A DNA stretch of 64,000 nt from UBA12018 sp051656605. Its GTDB lineage: Bacteria; Bacteroidota; Bacteroidia; Bacteroidales; CAMTPD01. The translations under genes were made by a program, and so were the position numbers. The DNA is taken from the NCBI GenBank assembly GCA_051656605.1, contig JBOGCF010000017.1:186001-250000 (forward strand), in the 5' to 3' direction. This document shows positions 35,850 through 44,802 of this stretch, piece by piece. Numbering within the stretch: position 1 is the stretch's first letter; each line of letters begins with the position of its first letter. The notes under the pieces were generated by a model. The model was not told where the DNA came from, ran no database searches, and saw nothing but the letters and a program-made list of their open reading frames with translations.

Positions 35850-37089
35850 ATATTATCTACATATGCTATTATTCACGGTATTTGTCTGTGGTATCAATAG
35901 TAACATTAGTGGGCAAAAGGTAGGTCCACTAATGAAAGACTCTGTGTTTTTTAATGAATATTTGAATCAAGTAATGACTAACAATCTCGAACTTCTGGCA
36001 GAGAAATGCAATATTGACCTCGCAGATGCCGAAGCTTTGAGAGCACATATATCTCCAGATCCAAGCCTAAACCTTGAAGCTGAGAAAGAGAAATTTACAG
36101 TAGGTATTGGTTATTCTCTAGAGCTCGGGAATAAACGCACTGCTCGTATTAATCTTGCCAACAGTAAAGTCGACATTCAAAAGCTAATATTAGGTTATTA
36201 TTTTCAAGAGTTACGATCTGAAGCTGCTATCTTATTTTTCAATACAATTCTTCAACAAGATCTGCTTCAAATACAACTCGATTCATATACTTATATGCTA
36301 CAACTGTGCGAATCGGATAGTCTGCGATACTTAGCCGGAGAAATCTCTGAAAATAATGTTCGACAAACTCGCCTTGAAACGGCAACATTACGAAACGAAA
36401 TCTATGAACAAGAAGCAGCTCTGATATCTGCTCAAATAAAAATGAGTCAATTGAGAGGTGAAATGAATACAGAAAGAATAACACCAATTGGAAAACTCGA
36501 TATCATACATAAGACTGACAAACTCAACGAACTTATTCAGTATGGATACACCTATCGATCTGATCTCTTGATCGCAGCAAAGAACAAAGAGATAGCTCTA
36601 CATGAACTTAAACTCGCAAAAGCTGAACGTAAACCAGATATTGGAATCTCTATTGGCTTTGAAAGAGAATGGCGAAAATTTATTCCAAAAGGAGAAAGTA
36701 TAAAAGGAGGAGTCTCCATTCCCCTTCCATTTTCCAATGGAAATAAAGGATCTATCAATGCAGCAAAGTCAAAAATAAACCAAACAGATTTGAATGAAAG
36801 AAGTGTCCAGCTACAAATTGAAGCAGAAATAAAACAGGCATGGTATAACCTTGAAGCTCAACTAAATAAAAAAGAACAGTTTAATACAGGCTTACTAGTT
36901 GAAGCTAAAAACATTCTAGAAGGAATGGCATATAAATACAAGCGAGGGGAAACCAATATACTCGAAGTTTTGATTGCTCGCAGAACTTATAATGAAATAC
37001 AAATAGCCCATATTAAAACGAAATATGATTATATAATAGCTTTGGTTGATTTAGAACGCTCTTGTGGCATTTGGAATATTCAATTGTAG
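35836..37089 (+). CDS. TolC-family outer-membrane efflux protein (CzcC-like)
   Basis: The open frame begins at 35809, but I prefer the ATG at 35836, which starts directly with a signal peptide (MNHSKYYLHMLLFTVFVCGI, cut near ISGQ) and overlaps the pump gene by only 14 bases. Long amphipathic coiled-coil helices in two repeated halves (for example LLAEKCNIDLADAEALRAHI) match the OEP repeats. It forms the outer-membrane exit duct for the RND pump. Last gene of the operon. Confidence 0.9.
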   Translation: MNHSKYYLHMLLFTVFVCGINSNISGQKVGPLMKDSVFFNEYLNQVMTNNLELLAEKCNIDLADAEALRAHISPDPSLNLEAEKEKFTVGIGYSLELGNKRTARINLANSKVDIQKLILGYYFQELRSEAAILFFNTILQQDLLQIQLDSYTYMLQLCESDSLRYLAGEISENNVRQTRLETATLRNEIYEQEAALISAQIKMSQLRGEMNTERITPIGKLDIIHKTDKLNELIQYGYTYRSDLLIAAKNKEIALHELKLAKAERKPDIGISIGFEREWRKFIPKGESIKGGVSIPLPFSNGNKGSINAAKSKINQTDLNERSVQLQIEAEIKQAWYNLEAQLNKKEQFNTGLLVEAKNILEGMAYKYKRGETNILEVLIARRTYNEIQIAHIKTKYDYIIALVDLERSCGIWNIQL

Positions 37090-37178
37090 TGTAACTAAAA
37101 AGATCATTACTTAAAACATGGATATAAGGAATAAAGAAACAAACGGATTGATTAATTGTTTTGTTATTGAAAAAACGA

Positions 37179-37206
37179 GGTTTTCTTTTTAATAAAAACG
37201 AAAACC
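37179..37206 (+). terminator. Possible terminator of RND operon
   Basis: GGTTTTC-TTTTT pairs with AAAAA-C-GAAAACC around a 3-base loop. The sequence continues AGTCCTTTTTCT, so the T tail is offset and efficiency is uncertain. Confidence 0.4.
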
Positions 37207-37252
37207 AGTCCTTTTTCTATTACAAATACACGTTTCTATACAAATAATTATG

Positions 37253-37260
37253 TAAGTTTG
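37253..37260 (+). promoter_or_regulatory. -7 box of amidase gene
   Basis: TAAGTTTG, 27 bases before the GTG start of the amidase gene. The -33 TTG is not evident. Confidence 0.45.
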
Positions 37261-37286
37261 TCACAATTTAAATAGAGTACACACTT

Positions 37287-38432
37287 GTGAAAAGAGATTC
37301 TTTTAAATACCTCCGTCTTATCCTTATTAGTACCCTTTGCTTTATATCTTTTACAAGCAAAGCGGGAAACTTCGTTGTAGTTATTGATCCCGGTCACGGC
37401 GGCAAAGACCCTGGAGCACGAGGTACTTCAGCTTTAGAAAAAACAATCAATCTTGCAGTTTCTTTAAAACTTGGTGAATTAATCGAGTCAAATCATCGTG
37501 ACGTCAAAGTTGTGTATACACGCAAAACAGATCGATTTATTGAGCTCGATGAACGAGCTAATATTGCAAATCGAAATAAAGCAGATTTGTTTATTTCGAT
37601 TCATACAAATGCATTAAAAAACAAATCTGTTAGCGGAACTGAAACATATACGCTTGGTCTAGGTGCAGGACGAACAGACGAAAACTTGGAAATCGCAATG
37701 CGCGAAAACTCTGCAATTCTTCTTGAGGATAATTATGAGCAGAAATATGAAGGATTTAATCCTAATTCATCTGAATCGTATATCATCTTTGAGTTTATGC
37801 AAAATAAATTCATGGAACAAAGTATTGAATTTGCGTCTCATATTCAAAAAGGGTTTGCGCGTAAAAACAGGACCAATAGAGGTGTAAGACAAGCAGGGTT
37901 TCTTGTTTTACGCAAGACTACAATGCCTAGTGTATTGGTAGAACTCGGATATATAAGCAATCGAAGCGAAGAACAATATTTAAAATCGAATAGTGGTCAA
38001 TCTGAATTAGCGCATGCTATTTATACAGCTTTTGACAAACATAAAAAAGAACATGATCGCAAGGCCGGATCTGCCCAAACGACAAACAGAAGTGATGCAC
38101 CTGATGTCGCTCGATCTAATTTTGCCCGTTCAAACACACAATCTAGTAGTCGCAACAACACGTCTACAAGCATCGCACAATCTTCACGAACAAGTAAAAG
38201 TAGAGCATCAAAAGCAAAAACTTATAAAGTACAAATTCTCACATCTAACAAAAAATTACCGAAAGGATCTTCAAGACTAAAAGGATATTCAAACGTTGAT
38301 TATTACGTTGAAAAGAATATTTATAAATACACGTATGGCTCTACCGAAAGTTATAATGAGATTTTAAAACTCTGGAGAAAAGTTAGAAAAGACTTTAAAG
38401 ACGCATTTATTATTACCTTTGATGCGGATTAA
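37287..38432 (+). CDS. N-acetylmuramoyl-L-alanine amidase (AmiC type) with C-terminal SPOR-like region
   Basis: 381 residues, GTG start, signal peptide ending near TSKA. The zinc amidase-3 fold is clear: VVIDPGHGGKDPGA (H37), the Glu in ALEKTINLA, and the second His in FISIHTNA. A Ser/Thr/Arg-rich linker (about 255-315) leads to a C-terminal domain of about 70 residues (AKTYKVQILTSNKKLPKGSS to FKDAFIITFDAD) that looks like a SPOR peptidoglycan-binding domain. The enzyme splits the lactyl-amide bond of peptidoglycan, usually at the division septum. The MCE gene follows by 75 bases. Confidence 0.92.
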   Translation: MKRDSFKYLRLILISTLCFISFTSKAGNFVVVIDPGHGGKDPGARGTSALEKTINLAVSLKLGELIESNHRDVKVVYTRKTDRFIELDERANIANRNKADLFISIHTNALKNKSVSGTETYTLGLGAGRTDENLEIAMRENSAILLEDNYEQKYEGFNPNSSESYIIFEFMQNKFMEQSIEFASHIQKGFARKNRTNRGVRQAGFLVLRKTTMPSVLVELGYISNRSEEQYLKSNSGQSELAHAIYTAFDKHKKEHDRKAGSAQTTNRSDAPDVARSNFARSNTQSSSRNNTSTSIAQSSRTSKSRASKAKTYKVQILTSNKKLPKGSSRLKGYSNVDYYVEKNIYKYTYGSTESYNEILKLWRKVRKDFKDAFIITFDAD

Positions 38433-38507
38433 TCTTAATACAATTGATAAATCTTCGGTATTGAGAATCTGTAATTATTAGAACATGTAAATAAACAAAA
38501 TTAAAAT

Positions 38508-39392
38508 ATGAAGAACTTATTTTCCAAAGAGGCTAAAATAGGGGTGGTTACCATTATTAGTTTATGCCTTCTTTATTTTGGAATCAATTATTTGAAAGGC
38601 TTGAATATTTTCAAATCAACCAACAACTACTTTGCTCAATTTGATAACGTAATGGATGTTACTATATCAAGTCCTGTATATGTAGATGGCTTTAAAGTTG
38701 GTTTAGTAACAGCCTTATCCTATGAATATGAAACAAATGGGGAGATCAAAGTCGAAATGTCTCTAGATAAAGGCATGAAAATTAATAAGGACAGTTATGT
38801 TGAAATTACGCGTAGCTTCTTAGGTGGAGCTTCACTACATATCCATCTAAATCCTCATAATGATACATTCTACAACCCTGGTTCTACAATCGAAGGAAGA
38901 ATGGCTCAAGACATGATGAGCACCGTTGAAAAAGACCTTTTACCACAAGTAGAGCAAATGTTACCTAAAATAGACTCTATATTGATTGGATTAAATGCAA
39001 TTATCTATCATCCTGCTTTGACTCAATCCCTAACCAATATGGAGAAAACTTCTGCGGAGTTGGCTAAGTCTACACAGCAACTAAATAAAATGCTTGCTAA
39101 AGATGTTCCTGTTATCATGGGTAATCTAAAAACGACAACGGACAACTTTGCTGTAATTAGCTCAGAAATCAAGGATCTTGATTTAAACAAAACTGTAACA
39201 TCAATCAATGAAACTTTGGCAAATCTACAAATGCTTACAGGTAAATTGAATTCTACAGACAACTCTTTGGGCTTATTGCTAAACGACAAAAGCCTATATG
39301 ACAACTTAAATCAAACGAGCGAGAATGCATCGAAATTGTTATTGGATCTTCGTCAGAACCCAAAACGTTACGTTCACTTCTCTGTATTCTAA
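38508..39392 (+). CDS. MlaD/MCE-family lipid-transport protein
   Basis: 294 residues. A short cytoplasmic tail and one helix (IGVVTIISLCLLYFGINYLK, about 11-30) precede an MCE domain (about 35-115; FDNVMDVTISSPVYVDGFKV, GLVTALSYE). A long helical region follows (ANMEKTSAELAKSTQQLN-like). MCE proteins form hexameric channels that carry phospholipids between the membranes. The ATPase and permease partners (MlaF/E) are not here. It probably shares a transcript with the amidase gene. Confidence 0.88.
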   Translation: MKNLFSKEAKIGVVTIISLCLLYFGINYLKGLNIFKSTNNYFAQFDNVMDVTISSPVYVDGFKVGLVTALSYEYETNGEIKVEMSLDKGMKINKDSYVEITRSFLGGASLHIHLNPHNDTFYNPGSTIEGRMAQDMMSTVEKDLLPQVEQMLPKIDSILIGLNAIIYHPALTQSLTNMEKTSAELAKSTQQLNKMLAKDVPVIMGNLKTTTDNFAVISSEIKDLDLNKTVTSINETLANLQMLTGKLNSTDNSLGLLLNDKSLYDNLNQTSENASKLLLDLRQNPKRYVHFSVF

Positions 39393-39407
39393 ATTTGATA
39401 ATTCATA

Positions 39408-39448
39408 CCGCATATATCTATAATCATTCATATTATAGATATATACGG
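39408..39448 (+). terminator. Long hairpin after MCE gene
   Basis: A 17-bp stem with a single mismatch (CCG.ATATATCTATAAT with complement) and loop CATTCAT, 15 bases after the stop codon. No T run follows, so it is either a weak terminator or an mRNA 3' stabiliser. Confidence 0.5.
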
Positions 39449-39675
39449 TGTTAATATGGTATGGTTAACTTTAATCTATCGACTGCTTAAAAATAAATTT
39501 TGCAAATAAGGAACAAATGCTCTAAAACATCGACACCTTAAATCATTCATAATAAACTATCTACTAAGAAATGGAGTTACACTCCAAATCCTGTCTATTT
39601 TTTTATTCCGAAATTAATTGCAAACTTTGTAACTAAGAAGTAGTAGAAGTGTTTTATCGGTAAATTATTTTTCAA

Positions 39676-41094
39676 ATGCAAGCGGATCACACACACATGT
39701 GGCGATGCTGTCTTGCCGTAATCAAAGAAATGGTAACGGAAGCAGCATTTAATACGTGGTTTATGCCTATTGTTCCTCTGAAATATGAGGATCACAAATT
39801 CACAATACAAGTACCCAGTCAGTTTTTCTATGAGTACTTGGAAGATAAGTATGTAGATATACTTCGCATGACTTTACACAGAGTTATGGGACCAGGTACT
39901 ATTTTAAACTATCGTATCCTTGTTGATAACAGTGCGAAACTTACAGTAGACTATCCAGCACAAGAGACAGCTCCTGCTCCTACTTCTACAGCAAACACAG
40001 CAGTAAAACCGATAAAAGAAGCTCCTGTAAATCAACAGAATCCATTTGTCAGAAGACCTGTTCCGGAGTTGGATCCACAGTTAAATCCCAAATATAATTT
40101 TCATAATTATTTCGAAGGATTTAGCAACAAGCTTGCACGTACAGCCGGAGAAGCAGTTTCTCAAAATCCAGGTAAAACATCCTTCAATCCTCTTTTTATA
40201 TTTGGTCCATCAGGAGTTGGCAAGACACACCTTTGCCATGCCATTGGAACACGTATCAAAGAGATCAATCCAGAGAAACGTGTTTTGTACGTATCAGCTC
40301 ACTTATTTCGTGTTCAATTTACCGATGCTGCACGTAAAAACACGACAAATGACTTCATCAACTTCTATCAAAACATTGATGTTTTGCTTATGGATGATAT
40401 CCAAGAATTGATTGGGATGGACAAAACCCAAAATACATTCTTTCATATCTTCAACCATTTACACCAATTAGGGAAACAACTTGTTCTTACGTCAGACAAG
40501 CCTCCTATTGATCTACAAGGAATGGAAGAACGCTTGATTACCCGTCTAAAATGGGGACTTACAGCTGAGTTGCAACGTCCCGACTACGAGTTGAGAAAAA
40601 AGATCCTAAATAATAAGATTTCTCATGATGGCTTAATAATTAATGATGATGTTTCGGAATTTATTGCCGAAAATGTAACAGAAAACGTTCGAGACCTCGA
40701 AGGTGTACTCGTTTCATTGATGGCAAACTCATTAATCCATAACAAAGAAATCGACTTATCATTGACCAAGCGTGTTGTAAGCCAGGCTGTTCGTCTAGAA
40801 AAGAAGCAAATCAATATCGATTTGATTCAAAAAGTTGTTTGCGAATATTTCCAAATAGACACATCAGTTCTTCAAACGGCCTCTCGCAAACGAGAAATCG
40901 TACAAGCTCGCCAAATAACAATGTATTTAGCGAAAAAGCTTACAGATCTATCTTTCTCTCATATCGGTAAAGTTATCGGTAAAAAGAATCATGCAACTGT
41001 TCTACACGCTTGTAAAACGGTTAAAGATCAAATCGAAACAAACAAGACCTTCAAAGCTACGGTCGAAAAAATAGAAGGAATGCTAAAAGCATAA
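39676..41094 (+). CDS. dnaA: Chromosomal replication initiator protein DnaA
   Basis: 472 residues with all four domains: domain I (1-85, WRCCLAVIKEMVTEAAFNTW), a short Pro/Ala-rich domain II, AAA+ domain III with Walker A GPSGVGKTH (177-185) and Walker B VLLMDDIQ, and domain IV with the DnaA signature KNHATVLHACKTVKDQI. It binds DnaA boxes and opens oriC. No dnaN, recF or DnaA-box cluster lies nearby, in line with the Bacteroidetes habit of dnaA not marking the origin. It is preceded by a 283-base gap. Confidence 0.98.
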   Translation: MQADHTHMWRCCLAVIKEMVTEAAFNTWFMPIVPLKYEDHKFTIQVPSQFFYEYLEDKYVDILRMTLHRVMGPGTILNYRILVDNSAKLTVDYPAQETAPAPTSTANTAVKPIKEAPVNQQNPFVRRPVPELDPQLNPKYNFHNYFEGFSNKLARTAGEAVSQNPGKTSFNPLFIFGPSGVGKTHLCHAIGTRIKEINPEKRVLYVSAHLFRVQFTDAARKNTTNDFINFYQNIDVLLMDDIQELIGMDKTQNTFFHIFNHLHQLGKQLVLTSDKPPIDLQGMEERLITRLKWGLTAELQRPDYELRKKILNNKISHDGLIINDDVSEFIAENVTENVRDLEGVLVSLMANSLIHNKEIDLSLTKRVVSQAVRLEKKQINIDLIQKVVCEYFQIDTSVLQTASRKREIVQARQITMYLAKKLTDLSFSHIGKVIGKKNHATVLHACKTVKDQIETNKTFKATVEKIEGMLKA

Positions 41095-41105
41095 CAACAA
41101 TATAC

Positions 41106-41140
41106 AAGGGCTTATGTGAACTGCTTCACGATAAGCCCTT
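41106..41140. terminator. Bidirectional terminator, dnaA/nitroreductase
   Basis: A 15-bp stem (AAGGGCTTAT-GTGAA with complement, one bulge) with a short loop lies between convergent genes. Confidence 0.85.
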
Positions 41141-41147
41141 TTCATTT

Positions 41148-41888
41148 TTATAAATATCCTTGCAGCTTCAATACTTTCTCTAGAAGTTGTGAAACTCGAT
41201 CGTTGGCCTCTTTTGTATATCTTACTTCTGAATATACTTGAGCTAATGTTGTTTTATTATTTTCAGCCACAAACCTAATATTTTCGTCTAGCTCCTCCTT
41301 TTCTTTATAGATGCGATCTATATCGGCAACCGTATAGTCTGCATAAACCTCATTATGCATTATTGCATCGATTGCAAGACGATCTGGTTGTTGTGGTACA
41401 ACCTCTGGATAACCTAATGTAATCGTTGCTAAAGGAACCACCAAACGTGGTAGCTTTAATAATTCAATTATCTTATCAACAGTATAGGTCGTTGTCCCAA
41501 TATAGCAAATACCCAAATCTCTTGATTCCGCTGCCATACATAATGTCTGAGCAAACAATAGCGCATCCATTGCTGCGACAAGAAAAGAATGAAAATTAAA
41601 ACATCCCGGATCCGCATTACGCTGTTCGCACCAACTTGCAAAACGATTATAATCGGCACATACGGTAAGAACGACCGGTGCTCCTTTAATCATTGGCTGA
41701 TTAAAATGCAACGGAGATAAGGCACTTTTCCCTTCTTCACTTCGCGTTACAACCACACTATACAACTGCATATTCCCTGTAGTAGAACAGCGTGAAGCAT
41801 CTGCAATAATCTCTCTCAACAATTCGTCCGAAATCTCTTTTTTACTATATTTACGGATCGATCTTCTCGTTTGAAATATACTATCCAT
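41148..41888 (-). CDS. Nitroreductase-family protein (NfsA/FRP-like)
   Basis: 246 residues. The N-terminal FQTRRSIRKYSKKEISDELL holds the FMN-binding RRSxR, and SRCSTTGNMQLYSVVV plus LGICYIGTTTY and LATITLGYPEV are typical of the flavin reductase/NfsA branch. The last 60 residues form an extra helical arm. The substrate is unknown. It is divergent from the ribonucleotide reductase gene with a 274-base gap holding promoters for both. Confidence 0.9.
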   Translation of the reverse strand: MDSIFQTRRSIRKYSKKEISDELLREIIADASRCSTTGNMQLYSVVVTRSEEGKSALSPLHFNQPMIKGAPVVLTVCADYNRFASWCEQRNADPGCFNFHSFLVAAMDALLFAQTLCMAAESRDLGICYIGTTTYTVDKIIELLKLPRLVVPLATITLGYPEVVPQQPDRLAIDAIMHNEVYADYTVADIDRIYKEKEELDENIRFVAENNKTTLAQVYSEVRYTKEANDRVSQLLEKVLKLQGYL

Positions 41889-41903
41889 AGCTTATATTTT
41901 TGG

Positions 41904-41935
41904 CAAATATAAAAATAAAAACTAAACACCATCAA
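41904..41935 (-). promoter_or_regulatory. Promoter of nitroreductase gene
   Basis: Minus strand: TTG (41935-41933), a 21-bp spacer and TATATTTG (41911-41904), ending 15 bases before the start codon. Confidence 0.7.
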
Positions 41936-41954
41936 TATAGCATAGTTTTCTTTT

Positions 41955-42037
41955 TGGAAAACTTTTCAACACCCACAAAAACAACAATCATCACACAATC
42001 AACATCTTAAATCAATTTACTGGAAAACTTTTCAACA
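41955..42037. promoter_or_regulatory. Two identical 17-bp boxes in the ribonucleotide reductase promoter region
   Basis: TGGAAAACTTTTCAACA occurs at 41955-41971 and again at 42021-42037, 66 bases apart. Each has a GAAAA-C-TTTTC palindromic core. The second copy ends 20 bases before the -7 box (42058-42065) and so covers the -33 position, a repressor-type placement. The boxes do not match the NrdR consensus; they could be sites for another nucleotide- or B12-linked regulator. Confidence 0.55.
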
Positions 42038-42057
42038 AAAGAGATTTTTTAATGTTA

Positions 42058-42065
42058 TATATTTG
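42058..42065 (+). promoter_or_regulatory. -7 box of ribonucleotide reductase gene
   Basis: TATATTTG, about 98 bases before the GTG start; the -33 region is occupied by the second 17-bp box. Confidence 0.6.
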
Positions 42066-42162
42066 GCAAGAATCTAAAGTCTTTCTAAACTTGCACTACC
42101 AAAAACAACATCTCTACTTCAAACCTTTTTATTAGTAATTTGAACCATAATAATTTCAAATC

Positions 42163-44709
42163 GTGACTAAAAGAATTTACACATTTGACGAAGCATACAA
42201 GGCTGCTCTTTCATATTTTGAAGGCGATGAGTTGGCTGCAAAAGTTTGGGTTAACAAATATGCTTTAAAAGACGCTTTCGGCAACATTTACGAACAGTCG
42301 CCAGCAGACATGCATACTCGCCTAGCTTCTGAAATTGCCAGAGTTGAAAAGAAGTATCCTAATCCGTTAAGTGAAAAAGAACTTTTCGATTTATTAGACC
42401 ACTTCAAGTACATCGTTCCACAAGGAAGTCCTATGACTGGTATTGGGAACGATTTCCAAATTGCTTCTTTATCTAATTGCTTTGTAATTGGTCTTGACGG
42501 ACAAGCAGACTCATATGGTGCGATCATCCGCGTTGATGAGGAACAAGTACAACTTATGAAAAGACGTGGTGGTGTAGGTCATGACCTATCACACATCAGA
42601 CCCAAAGGGTCGCCAGTTAAAAACTCGGCCCTTACTTCTACAGGACTCGTTCCATTTATGGAGCGTTACTCAAACTCTACCCGTGAAGTTGCTCAAGACG
42701 GACGTCGTGGTGCTTTGATGTTAAGTGTATCAATCAAACATCCAGACTCGGAATCATTCATTGATGCTAAAATGACGGAAGGAAAAGTTACAGGAGCTAA
42801 TGTCTCTGTAAAACTAGACGACGAGTTTATGAAAGCTGCTATTGATGATACACAATATCAGCAACAATATCCAATTGAATCAACAGACCCTTCGTATAAG
42901 AAAGAAATCAAAGCCTCTGATTTGTGGCGTAAGATTATTCATAATGCATGGCGCTCTGCTGAACCAGGAGTCTTATTTTGGGATACAATCATCAAAGAAT
43001 CTGTTCCTGACTGCTATGCAGACCTTGGTTTTAAAACTGTTTCGACAAATCCATGCGGGGAGATTCCACTATGTCCGTATGATAGCTGCCGCTTGTTAGC
43101 AATCAACCTATATTCGTATGTTGAAAATCCATTTACTGAAAATGCCACCTTCAACTATGACTTATTCAAACAGCATGTTGCGATTGCACAGCGCATCATG
43201 GATGACATCATTGATCTTGAAACTGAGAAAATCGAGCGCATCCTCGACAAAATCAATACAGACCCAGAAAGTGAAGAGGTAAAACAAACCGAAAGACACT
43301 TATGGGAGAAAATTAAAACAAAAACTCTACAAGGCCGTCGTACCGGAGTAGGCATCACTGCTGAAGGCGATATGCTTGCAGCAATGGGACTTCGATACGG
43401 TACAGAAGAAGCTACCGAGTTTTCTGAAAACATTCATAAGACATTGGCACTTGCAGCCTATAGAGCGTCTGTAGAAATGGCTAAGGAAAGAGGTGCTTTT
43501 GAAATCTACGATGCTAAACGAGAAGAAAACAATCCGTTTATCAACCGATTGAAAGATGCAGATGCAGACCTATTTGAACAAATGCAAAAATATGGTCGTA
43601 GAAATATTGCTTGTCTTACAATTGCACCTACAGGAACCACAAGTTTGATGACTCAAACAACATCCGGTATCGAACCTGTCTTTTTACCTGTATACAAACG
43701 TAGACGCAAAGTAAATCCGAACGATGCTGCTGTACGTGTAGATTTTGTAGATGAAACAGGAGATGCTTTTGAAGAATTCATCGTATTCCACCCGAAGTTT
43801 ATGGAATGGATGAGAGTCAACAACATCTCAACAACAAAAAATTATTCACAGGAAGAAATTGACGAACTAGTCAAGCATTCTCCTTACTATAAAGCAACAT
43901 CAAATGATGTAGATTGGTTACAAAAGGTTCGTATGCAAGGTCGCATCCAAAAATGGGTTGACCACTCGATCAGTGTAACCATCAATTTACCAAACGATGT
44001 TTCGGAAGACTTGGTTAAAACCCTTTACGAAGAAGCATGGAAATGCGGATGTAAAGGATGTACAGTTTATCGCGACGGTTCTCGTTCTGGTGTATTGGTT
44101 GCAACAGACAATACTTCTAAAAAGAAAAAGGACGACTGCAATTGTCCTGAACCTCCGGTAGTAGTTTACAAACGTCCGCGAGAACTTGAAGCAGAAGTAG
44201 TTCGTTTCCAAAACAACAAAGAAAAGTGGATCGCATTTATTGGTATTCTAAACGGTAGACCTTACGAGATCTTTACCGGTATCGCCGATGATGATGAAGG
44301 CTTGATGCTTCCGAAAAATGTAACCAAAGGAACAATTCTTAAATTGTATCGCGAAGACGGAACAAAACATTACGACTTCCAATTCAAGAATAAGAAAGGT
44401 TTCAAAATGACACTGGAAGGTCTTGATGGTAAGTTTGACCCGGAATTCTGGAATTATGCAAAACTAATCTCAGGAGTACTTCGCTACGGAATGCCTATTG
44501 ATCAAGTTATCAAACTGGTACAAGGCTTGGAACTCGATAGTGAATCGATCAATACTTGGAAAAATGGTGTTGAAAGAGCTCTAAAGAAATACTTACCTAA
44601 TGGACTAGAAGCTAAAGGTCAAAAATGCCCAAGCTGTGGAAACGAGGCCTTAATTTATCAAGAAGGGTGTCTTATTTGCACTAGTTGTGGAGCTTCTAAA
44701 TGCGGATAA
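42163..44709 (+). CDS. nrdJ: Adenosylcobalamin-dependent (class II) ribonucleotide reductase
   Basis: 848 residues with a GTG start. The ten-stranded alpha/beta barrel signatures are visible: SLSNCFVIG (C106, redox Cys), STNPCGEIPLCPYDSC and IAPTGTTSLMTQTTSG. A TSCPD-type region and a C-terminal zinc-ribbon (CPSCG near the end, then CTSCGASKCG) close the protein; its cysteines probably re-reduce the active site. There is no glycyl-radical motif or NrdB partner. It makes deoxynucleotides using a B12 radical, with or without oxygen. It is single-gene, divergent from the nitroreductase. Confidence 0.93.
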   Translation: MTKRIYTFDEAYKAALSYFEGDELAAKVWVNKYALKDAFGNIYEQSPADMHTRLASEIARVEKKYPNPLSEKELFDLLDHFKYIVPQGSPMTGIGNDFQIASLSNCFVIGLDGQADSYGAIIRVDEEQVQLMKRRGGVGHDLSHIRPKGSPVKNSALTSTGLVPFMERYSNSTREVAQDGRRGALMLSVSIKHPDSESFIDAKMTEGKVTGANVSVKLDDEFMKAAIDDTQYQQQYPIESTDPSYKKEIKASDLWRKIIHNAWRSAEPGVLFWDTIIKESVPDCYADLGFKTVSTNPCGEIPLCPYDSCRLLAINLYSYVENPFTENATFNYDLFKQHVAIAQRIMDDIIDLETEKIERILDKINTDPESEEVKQTERHLWEKIKTKTLQGRRTGVGITAEGDMLAAMGLRYGTEEATEFSENIHKTLALAAYRASVEMAKERGAFEIYDAKREENNPFINRLKDADADLFEQMQKYGRRNIACLTIAPTGTTSLMTQTTSGIEPVFLPVYKRRRKVNPNDAAVRVDFVDETGDAFEEFIVFHPKFMEWMRVNNISTTKNYSQEEIDELVKHSPYYKATSNDVDWLQKVRMQGRIQKWVDHSISVTINLPNDVSEDLVKTLYEEAWKCGCKGCTVYRDGSRSGVLVATDNTSKKKKDDCNCPEPPVVVYKRPRELEAEVVRFQNNKEKWIAFIGILNGRPYEIFTGIADDDEGLMLPKNVTKGTILKLYREDGTKHYDFQFKNKKGFKMTLEGLDGKFDPEFWNYAKLISGVLRYGMPIDQVIKLVQGLELDSESINTWKNGVERALKKYLPNGLEAKGQKCPSCGNEALIYQEGCLICTSCGASKCG

Positions 44710-44744
44710 AACATTTGAAGTATAAGAAATGTTACAATAATAAG

Positions 44745-44774
44745 AAATGCGAGTTTTATACTCGCATTTTTTTA
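44745..44774 (+). terminator. Terminator of ribonucleotide reductase gene
   Basis: Perfect 10-bp stem AAATGCGAGT/ACTCGCATTT with a 5-base loop, then T. Confidence 0.9.
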
Positions 44775-44802
44775 TATTAGACGGTCTTAAACCACATATG
44801 AT

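Noticed and set aside
39393..39675. Replication origin next to dnaA
   Set aside because: No TTATCCACA-like cluster or dnaN/recF neighbours were seen; in Bacteroidetes dnaA is commonly distant from oriC.
41955..42037. DnaA boxes or NrdR boxes upstream of the ribonucleotide reductase
   Set aside because: TTTTCAACA differs from TTATCCACA at two positions, and the 17-mer does not match the NrdR consensus; kept only as boxes for an unknown regulator.
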